From: an uncultured Bacteroidales bacterium | GTDB lineage: Bacteria > Bacteroidota > Bacteroidia > Bacteroidales > UBA932 | Assembly (NCBI GenBank): GCA_949294195.1 | Contig: CASFGK010000018.1 | Span: forward strand, 62,001 to 126,000 | Direction of reading: 5' to 3' | Length of the DNA stretch: 64,000 nucleotides | Shown: in pieces, positions 36,036 through 44,106 of the stretch | Layout: each line of letters opens with the position of its first letter | Numbering within the stretch: the stretch's first letter is position 1 | Translations under genes and position numbers: made by a program | The notes under the pieces: model-generated | The model's database searches: none | Told to the model about the DNA's origin: nothing | The model's input: the letters and a program-made list of their open reading frames with translations, nothing else

Positions 36036-37136
36036 ATGGGAATACTCAGATTCGAGACGCTTCCGGTCAACACTCTGGTCGGGGCAGACCGGAAGACATT
36101 CGACAAAATATGCAACGGAGTCAGAATAGACCCTGAATATCTCGGCAGGTTCCGGACCACAAAATGCATCCAGAGGATTCTTGATCCTGTCTACAGTATA
36201 AACAGCAGATGCTGGGAAAGACTCCCTGAAATGAAAATGGAAGCACCTGTATTCATACTGGGACACTGGCGCAGCGGCACCACATTCGTGCATAACGTGC
36301 TCTCGGGAGACAACCGGTACGGCTACTGCACCACTTATCAGACCGTATTCCCGCACATCATGCTGCGGGGCTACGGATTTTTCAGGGCATGCACCAAAGT
36401 ACTCATGCCTACACACAGACCTACGGATTCCGTAGAGCTCGGTCCGGACCTTCCTCAGGAAGAGGAATTCGCCCTGGTTAACATGATGCCGTATTCCTTC
36501 TACAATTTCTGGTTCTTTCCACAGTTGACAGGGATCTACAGGGAAAGATACCTGCTGTTCAACGGAATCTCAGACCAGGAAAAAGAAGCATTCAAGTCAA
36601 GTCTGGACAAACTGATAAGAATCTCGCTTTATAAGCAGGGCAAAAGCGTATTTCTCAGCAAGAATCCTCCTCATACAGGAAGAATCAGCACCCTGCTGGA
36701 AATGTACCCTGATGCGAAATTCATCTATCTGTTCAGAAATCCGTATACTGTATTCGAGTCTACCCGAAGCTTCTTCAGGAACATAATCCGGTCCCTCCAG
36801 CTCCAGAAGATATCAGACGGGCAACTGGAAGAAGAGATACTTGCCACTTACCGGGAACTGTTCGCGAAGTACGAGTCTGAAAAAGGGCTCATTCCTGAAG
36901 GGAACCTGGCAGAAGTGCGTTTTGAAGATTTTGAAAAAGACCCGGTGGGTATGGCTCAGGAAATATATGGCAGACTGTCTGTCAGCGGATTCGAAGAAGC
37001 CCGCAACGGGATGGAGAAATATGTCATCGGGCATAAGGGATTCCGGAAAAACAGATACAGCTACTCAGACAGGACAATAGAGCTTGTCGAGAAGAACTGG
37101 TCTGAAGCACTGGACAAATGGGGATACAGGTTATGA
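36036..37136 (+). CDS. PAPS-dependent sulfotransferase
   Basis: 366 residues. The 5'-phosphosulfate-binding loop is GHWRSGTTF (76-84), followed by the conserved helix. The 3'-phosphate site appears as FIYLFRNPYTVFEST (about 229-243) with Arg and Ser in place. The N-terminal ~70 residues and the aromatic stretch near 140-170 resemble the Sulfotransfer_3 group. A homologous enzyme in Bacteroides thetaiotaomicron, encoded next to PAPS-synthesis genes, sulfonates steroids including cholesterol; the same gene set here suggests a sterol or lipid acceptor, but acceptor choice cannot be read from sequence. Stop and next start overlap (ATGA). Confidence 0.86.
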   Translation: MGILRFETLPVNTLVGADRKTFDKICNGVRIDPEYLGRFRTTKCIQRILDPVYSINSRCWERLPEMKMEAPVFILGHWRSGTTFVHNVLSGDNRYGYCTTYQTVFPHIMLRGYGFFRACTKVLMPTHRPTDSVELGPDLPQEEEFALVNMMPYSFYNFWFFPQLTGIYRERYLLFNGISDQEKEAFKSSLDKLIRISLYKQGKSVFLSKNPPHTGRISTLLEMYPDAKFIYLFRNPYTVFESTRSFFRNIIRSLQLQKISDGQLEEEILATYRELFAKYESEKGLIPEGNLAEVRFEDFEKDPVGMAQEIYGRLSVSGFEEARNGMEKYVIGHKGFRKNRYSYSDRTIELVEKNWSEALDKWGYRL

Positions 37137-38293
37137 GATCATCAGTCAGATTGTCCGGAATCCTGTTCGGACTGGCCTGTATGGCTCTGCTATTCCTTGG
37201 AGGGCATGACCTGTCGGCCGGAAAAAAGAAAAGGGTACGCGATCCGGACAAGGTCTGGGTGTCTGTCCTGGGAGGACCGTCCTATACTCCTGAAGCCTCC
37301 CTCGGAGTAGGAGGAGCGATGCTCATGTCATTCAGGACAGACAAAAAAGACACTGTCTCCCAACGCTCTTTCCTGCCCGTCGGATTCAACCTCTCTCTGA
37401 ACGGCACGATAGTCATCGCCGGCTCCGGTACGTTCTTCTTCAATCAGGACAAGTACCGCCTGTATATGAAATATTCATACAGGGATGAACCTGCCAACTA
37501 TTACGGGAAAGGCATGGAGACCATAGAAAACACCCCGCGCGGAGACGGGACGACAGGCTTTCACAAGACCCTTTTCCAGCTGAATCCACGTTTTGTCTGG
37601 CAGGCAAGACCGGGATTGTTCATAGGAGGACTCGCGGATATCAACTACACGCGGTCCACAGACATGAACCCCGTAATGCTCGCGGATCCGTATGTAAACA
37701 GGTTCAAACCTTCCTATCTTAATGTCGGACTGGGGGCCTTGATCCAATATGATACCCGCGATGATGTAGCCACACCTTCCCGCGGTTTTCTGATCAGCGG
37801 TTCGGGAAAGGTCTACAGCCGCGCGTTCGGAGGAGCATACAACTACCAGACGGCCGAACTGGAATACAGGCAGTTTGTTCCGCTTTTCCACCGCAGGAGC
37901 GTGCTCGGATGGACAGCAAAGACCCAGATAGGGTTCAATGACATACCCTTTACCGAACTCCCGATGTTCGGATCCCCGTTTGACCTGAGAGGCTACTACT
38001 GGGGCAAATACAGGGACAAGTCGATGGCATACGGAATAGTGGAATACCGGCACATGTTCGGATCCGACGAAGCATATCAGAGAGGAACTTTCTGGTCAAA
38101 ACTGGGTTTTGTGGTATGGGGAGGCATCGGCACTATAGGCGACACTCCTCTGGAATGGAAGAAATGGAAGCTGAACTACGGCGCCGGACTCAGAATCCAG
38201 ATACAGAAAAACAAGAATTTCAGGCTGGATTTCGGAAGAGAGCCCGGTGTGAAGGGAATCCTGTTCTACATGAATATGACAGAGGCTTTTTAG
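37133..38293 (+). CDS. BamA/TamA-type outer-membrane barrel without POTRA domains
   Basis: 386 residues from ATG 37133, which overlaps the sulfotransferase stop codon. A signal peptide (about 1-28) is followed by a segment of basic residues and then beta-strands throughout. The motif Asp-Leu-Arg-Gly-Tyr near residue 286 is the L6-loop (V/I)RG(F/Y) motif of Omp85 barrels, and the protein ends in Phe. No POTRA domain fits between signal and barrel, so this is a barrel-only member (Bac_surface_Ag type). Its position, translationally coupled to the sulfotransferase, hints at a role in moving acceptor or product across the outer membrane; this is inference. Confidence 0.78.
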   Translation: MRSSVRLSGILFGLACMALLFLGGHDLSAGKKKRVRDPDKVWVSVLGGPSYTPEASLGVGGAMLMSFRTDKKDTVSQRSFLPVGFNLSLNGTIVIAGSGTFFFNQDKYRLYMKYSYRDEPANYYGKGMETIENTPRGDGTTGFHKTLFQLNPRFVWQARPGLFIGGLADINYTRSTDMNPVMLADPYVNRFKPSYLNVGLGALIQYDTRDDVATPSRGFLISGSGKVYSRAFGGAYNYQTAELEYRQFVPLFHRRSVLGWTAKTQIGFNDIPFTELPMFGSPFDLRGYYWGKYRDKSMAYGIVEYRHMFGSDEAYQRGTFWSKLGFVVWGGIGTIGDTPLEWKKWKLNYGAGLRIQIQKNKNFRLDFGREPGVKGILFYMNMTEAF

Positions 38294-38319
38294 GGAGCAA
38301 TCCCATTCCTCAACAGCGC

Positions 38320-39006
38320 TTACAGCTTACGTATAATGTTCAGACCGTCCCGAAGGGGAAGAATGACAGAGTCGACACGCGGGTCGGAAACCACCATGTC
38401 ATTGAATCTGGCGATACCGAGGGTCTGCTTGTCCTGTGGCATGGGATCTTCATATACCTTACCGTCCCACAGAACATTGTCGGCAAATATGAATCCTCCG
38501 GAACGTACCATGTCGAAAACCAGATCGTAATAGTCGCAGTACTCGCGCTTGTTGGCGTCGATATAGACCAGATCGTAAAGACCGGCTGACTGCTCCGGAA
38601 CTTCCTGTACAGTACCGGCATCATGTACAAGAATCCCGGACCTGAGCCGTATCAGAGTCTCCTTTGCATCTCCTATATGCAGGGATATGCGGTCCGACAG
38701 TCCGGACCTTTCAAACCCTTCCAGTATAAGATCTTCCAGTTCGTCATTCACTTCAAGAGTATCAAGATGCCCGTCAGGAGGAAGTCCCATTGCCATGCAG
38801 ACTGCGGAATACCCTGTAAACGTACCCAATTCCAGGATTTTCCTTGCACCCAGCATCTGCACCAGCATGGTCATGAAACGTCCCTGGACGGGACCCGTAA
38901 GCATCCTGGCATGGTTGGTACGGATATTCGTCTGCTTCACAATCCACTCAAGAGCACCTGTCTGGGGCGAAGAATGGTCCCGTATGTACTTTTCAGATGG
39001 AGTCAT
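38320..39006 (-). CDS. SAM-dependent O-methyltransferase (catechol/CoA type)
   Basis: 228 residues. Class I methyltransferase of the Methyltransf_3 group: SAM-binding motif ILELGTFTGYSA (about 57-68), acidic residue in TLEVN, metal-binding Asp in YIDANKREY and ADNVLWDG (Asp-Asn pair). Such enzymes methylate catechols or caffeoyl-CoA-like substrates with a divalent metal. The natural substrate in gut or marine Bacteroidetes is unknown. It follows the response regulator by 26 bases on the same strand and converges with the outer-membrane barrel gene. Confidence 0.87.
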   Translation of the reverse strand: MTPSEKYIRDHSSPQTGALEWIVKQTNIRTNHARMLTGPVQGRFMTMLVQMLGARKILELGTFTGYSAVCMAMGLPPDGHLDTLEVNDELEDLILEGFERSGLSDRISLHIGDAKETLIRLRSGILVHDAGTVQEVPEQSAGLYDLVYIDANKREYCDYYDLVFDMVRSGGFIFADNVLWDGKVYEDPMPQDKQTLGIARFNDMVVSDPRVDSVILPLRDGLNIIRKL

Positions 39007-39032
39007 ATCTTATCTTCAAGGACAGACAGGAA

Positions 39033-40181
39033 CTAGTAGACATAGCTGCGTACATCGTCAGCCGTTATGGTATCTCCTGAAAGGATCAGCAGACGCTCCA
39101 CGACATTGCGCAGCTCACGGATGTTTCCGGTCCAGTTCTTGTCTATGAGAAGCTGCATCGCTTCAGGAGCGATCTCCCTGCGGGAAAGTCCGGTCTCTGC
39201 CGTAATCCGGTCGACGAAATAGTTCACAAGCAGAGGGATGTCCGACTTGCGCTCATCAAGAGAAGGGACCTTGATGACAATGACGCTGATCCTGTGGTAA
39301 AGATCTTCCCTGAAGTTTCCTTTCGCGATTTCTTCCTTCAGGTCCTTGTTGGTGGCGGCAAGTACCCTTACATCCACCTGTATGTCCTTGTCGCTTCCGA
39401 CACGGGACAGCTTCTTTTCCTGGAGCACGCGAAGCACCTTTGCCTGTGCGGCAAGGCTCATGTCCCCGATTTCATCCAGAAACAGTGTACCTCCGTCAGC
39501 CTGCTCGAACTTGCCCTTGTGCTGTTTGACAGCAGATGTAAAGGCCCCTTTTTCATGTCCGAAAAGCTCGCTTTCTATCAGTTCGGACGGGATTGCCGCG
39601 CAATTGACTTCGACATACGGCATTGCGCTGCGGTGGCTTTTCTGGTGGAGGCTTCTGGCAACCAGTTCCTTGCCGGATCCGTTCGCCCCGGTTATGAGGA
39701 CTCTGGCATCTGTAGGCGCCACCTTTTCTATCATATCCCTGACTTTCATGATAGGCTCAGACTCTCCTACCATTTCCTGCCCGTAAACCTTCTTCTTCAG
39801 GATTTTCGTCTCCTTTACAAGAGAGGCTTTTTCCGTAGCATTCTTGATGGTAATAAGTATCCTGTTGAGATCCAATGGCTTCTGGATAAAATCGAATGCC
39901 CCTTTCTTGATGCACTCCACAGCCGTATCGATGTCTCCGTGGCCGGAAATCATTATCACGGCCGAATCCACGCCCTCTTCATTCAGCTTGTCCAGCACCT
40001 CAAGCCCGTCCATATTGGGCATCTTGATATCGCAGAAAATGGCGTTGTACCTTTCCTTTTCGGCCATTGCACATCCTGCTGCGCCGTCTTCGGCAACATC
40101 CACTTCATATCCTTCGTCCATAAGGATCTCCTTGAGGGAATTGCGGATGGAGCGTTCGTCATCAATCACTAGAAGTCTCAT
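39033..40181 (-). CDS. NtrC-type sigma-54 response regulator lacking a DNA-binding domain
   Basis: 382 residues from ATG 40179-40181, where the receiver domain begins (Met-Arg-Leu-Leu-Val-Ile-Asp-Asp). Phospho-acceptor Asp is near residue 52 (FCDIKMPNMDG), and the conserved Lys is in FIQKPLD. The AAA+ domain has Walker A GANGSGKE, the sigma-54 contact GAFTSA, and Walker B LFLDEIGD. The chain stops about 25 residues after the AAA+ lid (DDVRSYVY), with no Fis-type helix-turn-helix. No histidine kinase gene is adjacent. An inverted repeat lies just upstream (40204-40218). Confidence 0.88.
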   Translation of the reverse strand: MRLLVIDDERSIRNSLKEILMDEGYEVDVAEDGAAGCAMAEKERYNAIFCDIKMPNMDGLEVLDKLNEEGVDSAVIMISGHGDIDTAVECIKKGAFDFIQKPLDLNRILITIKNATEKASLVKETKILKKKVYGQEMVGESEPIMKVRDMIEKVAPTDARVLITGANGSGKELVARSLHQKSHRSAMPYVEVNCAAIPSELIESELFGHEKGAFTSAVKQHKGKFEQADGGTLFLDEIGDMSLAAQAKVLRVLQEKKLSRVGSDKDIQVDVRVLAATNKDLKEEIAKGNFREDLYHRISVIVIKVPSLDERKSDIPLLVNYFVDRITAETGLSRREIAPEAMQLLIDKNWTGNIRELRNVVERLLILSGDTITADDVRSYVY

Positions 40182-40263
40182 AATTCTCGCTTTATCGGTC
40201 TGCAAATATCGGATATTTTACAATCTGTTGTATACTTTTTTAGTCACTCAACCGATTTTTCAT

Positions 40264-40271
40264 TAATTTTG
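40264..40271 (+). promoter_or_regulatory. -7 promoter box of cmk-ispH
   Basis: TAATTTTG, full match to TAnnTTTG, 19 bases before the cmk ATG. Confidence 0.65.
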
Positions 40272-40290
40272 TTTTCTAAAACGTGTACTG

Positions 40291-40992
40291 ATGCATATTC
40301 CTGATATCATCATTGCGATAGACGGCTATTCCTCTACCGGGAAAAGTTCTTTTGCCCGTCTTATCGCATCCGAATTCTCGTTCCTGTACCTCGACTCGGG
40401 CGCCATGTACAGAGGAGTCACCCTGCTCGCGGTCGAGCAGGGTCTGATTGATTCGGACAACATTGTCGATATTCCGGCCCTCCGGTCGGCTCTCCTGTCT
40501 TTCGACCTCCATTTCAGCAGCACGCCTGACGGAAGCAAGACTTTCATCGGAGACAGATGCATCGAAAAGGAAATAAGGACCATGGAGATTTCCGGCAAAG
40601 TCAGTCCGATAGCCGCCGTTCCCTGTGTCAGGGAGTTCGTCGACATGAGGCTCAGGGAGTTCGGGAAGAAGAAACGCGTAGTCATGGACGGCCGCGACAT
40701 AGGCACTACAGTATTTCCCGATGCAGAGCTCAAGATCTTCATGACGGCAGACCTTGAAGTAAGGGCCCGGAGACGCGCCGCAGAGATGATAGCCAAAGGA
40801 GATGACGTATCCCTGGAGAGCGTCATGGCAAATCTCAGGGAAAGGGACTATATAGACTCCCACAGGGAGACTTCCCCTCTATCGAAAGCAGCTGACGCAT
40901 TGGTACTAGACAACTCCCGGATGACCCTTCAGGATCAGATGGAATGGATCAGGGAAGTCATAAGGGAAAAGTTCGGTAATGTATCTGACTAA
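40291..40992 (+). CDS. cmk: Cytidylate kinase
   Basis: 233 residues. Phosphorylates CMP/dCMP. P-loop DGYSSTGKSS (about 11-20), the LDSGAMYR motif (about 34-41) and MDGRDIGTTVFP (about 132-143) are all present. It starts close behind a promoter box and is followed after 12 bases by ispH, an order common in Bacteroidetes. Confidence 0.95.
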   Translation: MHIPDIIIAIDGYSSTGKSSFARLIASEFSFLYLDSGAMYRGVTLLAVEQGLIDSDNIVDIPALRSALLSFDLHFSSTPDGSKTFIGDRCIEKEIRTMEISGKVSPIAAVPCVREFVDMRLREFGKKKRVVMDGRDIGTTVFPDAELKIFMTADLEVRARRRAAEMIAKGDDVSLESVMANLRERDYIDSHRETSPLSKAADALVLDNSRMTLQDQMEWIREVIREKFGNVSD

Positions 40993-41004
40993 ACCGTTTC
41001 GGAA

Positions 41005-41952
41005 ATGGGACTGACTGTAGAAATTGACAAGGCTTCCGGATTCTGCGCAGGGGTAATAGGAGCTATAACCAAAGCAGAGGATTTTCTGGAAAAAAGCAGG
41101 AAGACAGGCGAGCACCGCAAACTGTTCTCCTTAGGTGCCATCGTACACAATGATCTTGAACTCCAGAGACTTGAGAGGCAGGGACTCGTTTCAATCGACA
41201 AAGATGACCTGAATGAAATCCGGCAGGTAGACGGAGAACATCTGCTTATCCGGGCACATGGAGAACCGCCCGAGACCTTTGCCACGGCACGGGAAAAAGG
41301 ATTCAATGTCATAGACTGTACCTGCCCGGTAGTCCTGAAGCTGCAGGAAAGCATAAGGGAAGCATCGGAAAGGCTGACGCAAGACGGGAGAAAGGGACAG
41401 ATCATCATCTTCGGCAAAATAGGCCATGCCGAAGTCCTCGGTCTTGTAGGACAGGTAGGAGGCAATGCCATAGTCGTGGAAGACCTCCGTATGCTCGAGG
41501 ACAGGATAGACGACGGGACGATCGACATCACACGGCCTACGGAAGTCTTCTCCCAGACGACCAAGAGTCCTGCCGAATATGCAACCATCTGCAGCAGGCT
41601 TGAGGAGCGCATGGCAAGTGCAAGAGAGCTTTCCATCGAAAGATTCAAGGGAACCAATCTTCTTACCGTACACAATACCATATGCGGGCAGGTCGCATCC
41701 CGGCATGCCAGGCTCTCGAAATTCGCTCTGGAGCATGACATCGTCATTTTCGTGGCAGGCAAGGCCAGTTCAAACGGGAAGGTCCTGTGCAGCCTCTGCA
41801 AGTCAGTAAATATCAGGACTTATTACATTGGCGGCCCCGATGACATCCGCAAGGAATGGTTCAGAGATGATGACAAGGTAGGCGTCTGCGGAGCGACATC
41901 CACCCCTAAGTGGCTGCTGGAGGAAGTGGCTGACTACATCAAAGGCCTGTAG
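41005..41952 (+). CDS. ispH: 4-hydroxy-3-methylbut-2-enyl diphosphate reductase
   Basis: 315 residues. Last step of the MEP isoprenoid pathway, producing IPP and DMAPP with a [4Fe-4S] cluster. Cluster cysteines are Cys14 (SGFCAGV), Cys107 (DCTCPVV) and Cys227 (TICGQ). The substrate motif usually written NSSN is present as KASSNGK, with one changed residue. Full length. Confidence 0.95.
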   Translation: MGLTVEIDKASGFCAGVIGAITKAEDFLEKSRKTGEHRKLFSLGAIVHNDLELQRLERQGLVSIDKDDLNEIRQVDGEHLLIRAHGEPPETFATAREKGFNVIDCTCPVVLKLQESIREASERLTQDGRKGQIIIFGKIGHAEVLGLVGQVGGNAIVVEDLRMLEDRIDDGTIDITRPTEVFSQTTKSPAEYATICSRLEERMASARELSIERFKGTNLLTVHNTICGQVASRHARLSKFALEHDIVIFVAGKASSNGKVLCSLCKSVNIRTYYIGGPDDIRKEWFRDDDKVGVCGATSTPKWLLEEVADYIKGL

Positions 41953-41990
41953 TCAGACCCGGCAATAGGTTTTCCGGACGAAAGTGCAGA

Positions 41991-42009
41991 TTTACAATTA
42001 TTTTGTAAA
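41991..42009. repeat. Perfect inverted repeat overlapping the efp -33 element
   Basis: TTTACAA-TTATT-TTGTAAA (7-5-7). Its right arm contains the TTG (42003-42005) that is the likely -33 element of efp. It could be an operator or an AT-rich terminator for ispH. Confidence 0.6.
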
Positions 42010-42024
42010 ATCAGGACAGTTTTA

Positions 42025-42032
42025 TAATTTTG
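42025..42032 (+). promoter_or_regulatory. Promoter of efp
   Basis: TAATTTTG matches TAnnTTTG and a TTG lies 19 bases upstream (42003-42005), the ideal -33 spacing. This is the best-formed Bacteroidetes promoter seen in the window; the efp ATG is 62 bases downstream. Confidence 0.75.
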
Positions 42033-42094
42033 CACGCCGCTTCAGGAAAACGATCGGTTTTATCACAATACAGATTAATTTAGATTTAGATATT

Positions 42095-42661
42095 ATGGCA
42101 ACAACAGCTGATTTCAAAAACGGGCTTTACCTCAACTTCAACGGCAAGCCATGCTCAATCGTATGGTTCCAGCATGTAAAGCCAGGCAAAGGTCCGGCAT
42201 TCGTAAAGACTAAACTCCGCAATCTTGAAAACGGACGTATCCTTGAAAATACTTTCACTGCAGGAGCGAAAATCGAGACAATCAATGTCGAAAGAAGGCC
42301 TTACCAGTTCCTCTACAAGGATGAGGACGGATACAACTTCATGCACGAGGAGACTTTCGAGCAGATCCATCTTGATGAAGACATCGTAAGCAACGCGGAT
42401 CTCATGAAAGAGGGACAGCATGTGGAAATGATGTTCGTAGCTGACGAGGAAAGATGCCTTACCTGCGAGCTTCCTACTTATGTAGAGCTTGAAGTGACTT
42501 ACACCGAGCCTGCTGTAAAAGGCGACACAGCATCCACAAGCGCACTGAAGGAAGCGACTCTGGAGACAGGAGCGACAATCATGGTTCCGCTCTTCATCAA
42601 CCAGGGAGAAAAAATCAGAGTCAATACGACTGACAGATCTTACGGAGAGCGAGTAAAATAA
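42095..42661 (+). CDS. efp: Translation elongation factor P
   Basis: 188 residues from ATG 42095; the 37 open codons before it lie over the promoter. Three beta domains in the usual order (KOW-like about 1-63, two OB domains to the end). The loop that enters the peptidyl-transferase centre carries Lys32 in KPGKGPAF, and the C-terminal motif VNTTDRSYGERV (ending with the conserved Tyr-x-x-Arg) is present. Relieves stalling at polyproline. Confidence 0.96.
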   Translation: MATTADFKNGLYLNFNGKPCSIVWFQHVKPGKGPAFVKTKLRNLENGRILENTFTAGAKIETINVERRPYQFLYKDEDGYNFMHEETFEQIHLDEDIVSNADLMKEGQHVEMMFVADEERCLTCELPTYVELEVTYTEPAVKGDTASTSALKEATLETGATIMVPLFINQGEKIRVNTTDRSYGERVK

Positions 42662-42686
42662 ACGCAAGCCCAGACATTGCCTGAAC

Positions 42687-42714
42687 AAGCCCCGGCCGCT
42701 TTCGGCCGGGGCTT
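42687..42714. terminator. Strong GC-rich hairpin between efp and murA
   Basis: A perfect 12-base stem AAGCCCCGGCCG/CGGCCGGGGCTT with a CTTT loop, sitting between two convergent genes. There is no strong T-run on either side, but it is very stable. Confidence 0.78.
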
Positions 42715-42751
42715 GACGTTTCATACGGGCATGGAAGGGCTCTCTGCCGCA

Positions 42752-44065
42752 CTACTGCCTCGATATACTGGCTCCCAGAGCATTAAGGCGGATGTCGATA
42801 TCTTCGTATCCGCGATCTATCTGCTCGATGTTCCCTATGACACTTGTGCCGTTGGCCGACATGGCAGCGATAAGAAGTGCGATACCGGCACGGATATCAG
42901 GAGAAACCATGTTGCCGGGACGAAGCCTGAAGTTGTGGTCATGTCCGATTACTACCGCCCTGTGCGGGTCACACAGGATAATCTGGGCTCCCATATCTAT
43001 CAGCCGGTCCACAAAGAAGAGCCTGCTCTCGAACATCTTCTGATGTATGAGTACGCTGCCTTTGCACTGGGTCGCCACCACAAGCATGACACTCAGAAGG
43101 TCAGGAGTAAGACCCGGCCATGGAGCATCGGCCAGAGTCATTATCGAGCCGTCCAGAAACGACTCTATGACATAGCTTTCCTGTTCAGGGACAAAAATAT
43201 CGTCTCCCTTCTGCTCCAGATTTATGCCCAACCGGCGGAAAGACTCCGGTATAATGCCGAGATTCCTGTATGATACGTCCTTGATTGTGATGGAACTGCG
43301 GTTGAGTGCTGCCATTCCAATGAAACTGCCCACTTCTATCATATCAGGAAGAATAGTGTGCGATGCTCCGTGAAGGGACTCTACCCCGGTAATGGTCAAA
43401 AGGTTGGACCCGACACCTTCTATTTTCGCCCCCATAGATGCAAGCAGACGGCACAGCTGCTGGATGTAAGGTTCGCAGGCAGCATTATATATGACTGTCC
43501 GGCCTTCGGCAAGGACAGATGCCATGATGATGTTGGCGGTTCCTGTCACGGAAGCCTCGTCCAGAAGCATATAGCAGCCTTTCAGCTTGCCTGCCCGTGG
43601 AGTGGTGAGTCTGAATGCCTTCATCTCATGGCTGTACTCCAGTTCCGCACCGAGGTTTGCCATTCCGGTAATATGGGTGTCCACTCTGCGGCGGCCGATC
43701 TTGTCTCCTCCCGGCTTCGGGAAGTATGCCTGTCCGAAACGTGTCAGGAGCGGACCGATTACCATCACGGACCCTCGGAGCGATGCGCATTTGCGGACAA
43801 AGTCCTCGCTTTCTATATATGCCGTGTCTATCTCATCCGCCTTGAATGTGTATTTTCCCTTTTCATGGCGGGTAACTTTCACTCCCATTCCCTCCAGCAT
43901 GAGAATAAGGTTTCTGACATCGAGGATTTCCGGAACGTTCGAGATGGTCACTTCCTTTTCTGTCAGAAGTACCGCGCTGATTACTTCCAGAGCCTCGTTT
44001 TTGGCTCCTTGAGGACGGATGGCTCCGCTGAGTTTATGTCCGCCTTCTATTACAAACGAACTCAT
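42752..44065 (-). CDS. murA: UDP-GlcNAc enolpyruvyl transferase, Asp variant
   Basis: 437 residues. First committed step of peptidoglycan synthesis. Catalytic Lys22 (GAKNE) is present. The active-site loop reads PGGDKIGRRRVDTH, with Asp121 where E. coli MurA has Cys115, the residue that fosfomycin alkylates. Asp at this position is known in other naturally fosfomycin-resistant MurA proteins (for example Mycobacterium and Chlamydia). Last gene of the DUF308-dnaG-metG-murB-murA unit, 41 bases after murB. Confidence 0.94.
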   Translation of the reverse strand: MSSFVIEGGHKLSGAIRPQGAKNEALEVISAVLLTEKEVTISNVPEILDVRNLILMLEGMGVKVTRHEKGKYTFKADEIDTAYIESEDFVRKCASLRGSVMVIGPLLTRFGQAYFPKPGGDKIGRRRVDTHITGMANLGAELEYSHEMKAFRLTTPRAGKLKGCYMLLDEASVTGTANIIMASVLAEGRTVIYNAACEPYIQQLCRLLASMGAKIEGVGSNLLTITGVESLHGASHTILPDMIEVGSFIGMAALNRSSITIKDVSYRNLGIIPESFRRLGINLEQKGDDIFVPEQESYVIESFLDGSIMTLADAPWPGLTPDLLSVMLVVATQCKGSVLIHQKMFESRLFFVDRLIDMGAQIILCDPHRAVVIGHDHNFRLRPGNMVSPDIRAGIALLIAAMSANGTSVIGNIEQIDRGYEDIDIRLNALGASISRQ

Positions 44066-44106
44066 ATTTTTATCAGTTTCAGAGTTGTGCGTTATTTCTT
44101 CCTTTC

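Noticed and set aside
39294-40172. Plus-strand open frame opposite the NtrC-type regulator
   Set aside because: Covers the conserved AAA+ gene in antisense; no start signals or family match.
41984-42094. N-terminal extension of elongation factor P
   Set aside because: The stretch covers the promoter; EF-P begins normally at the ATG at 42095.
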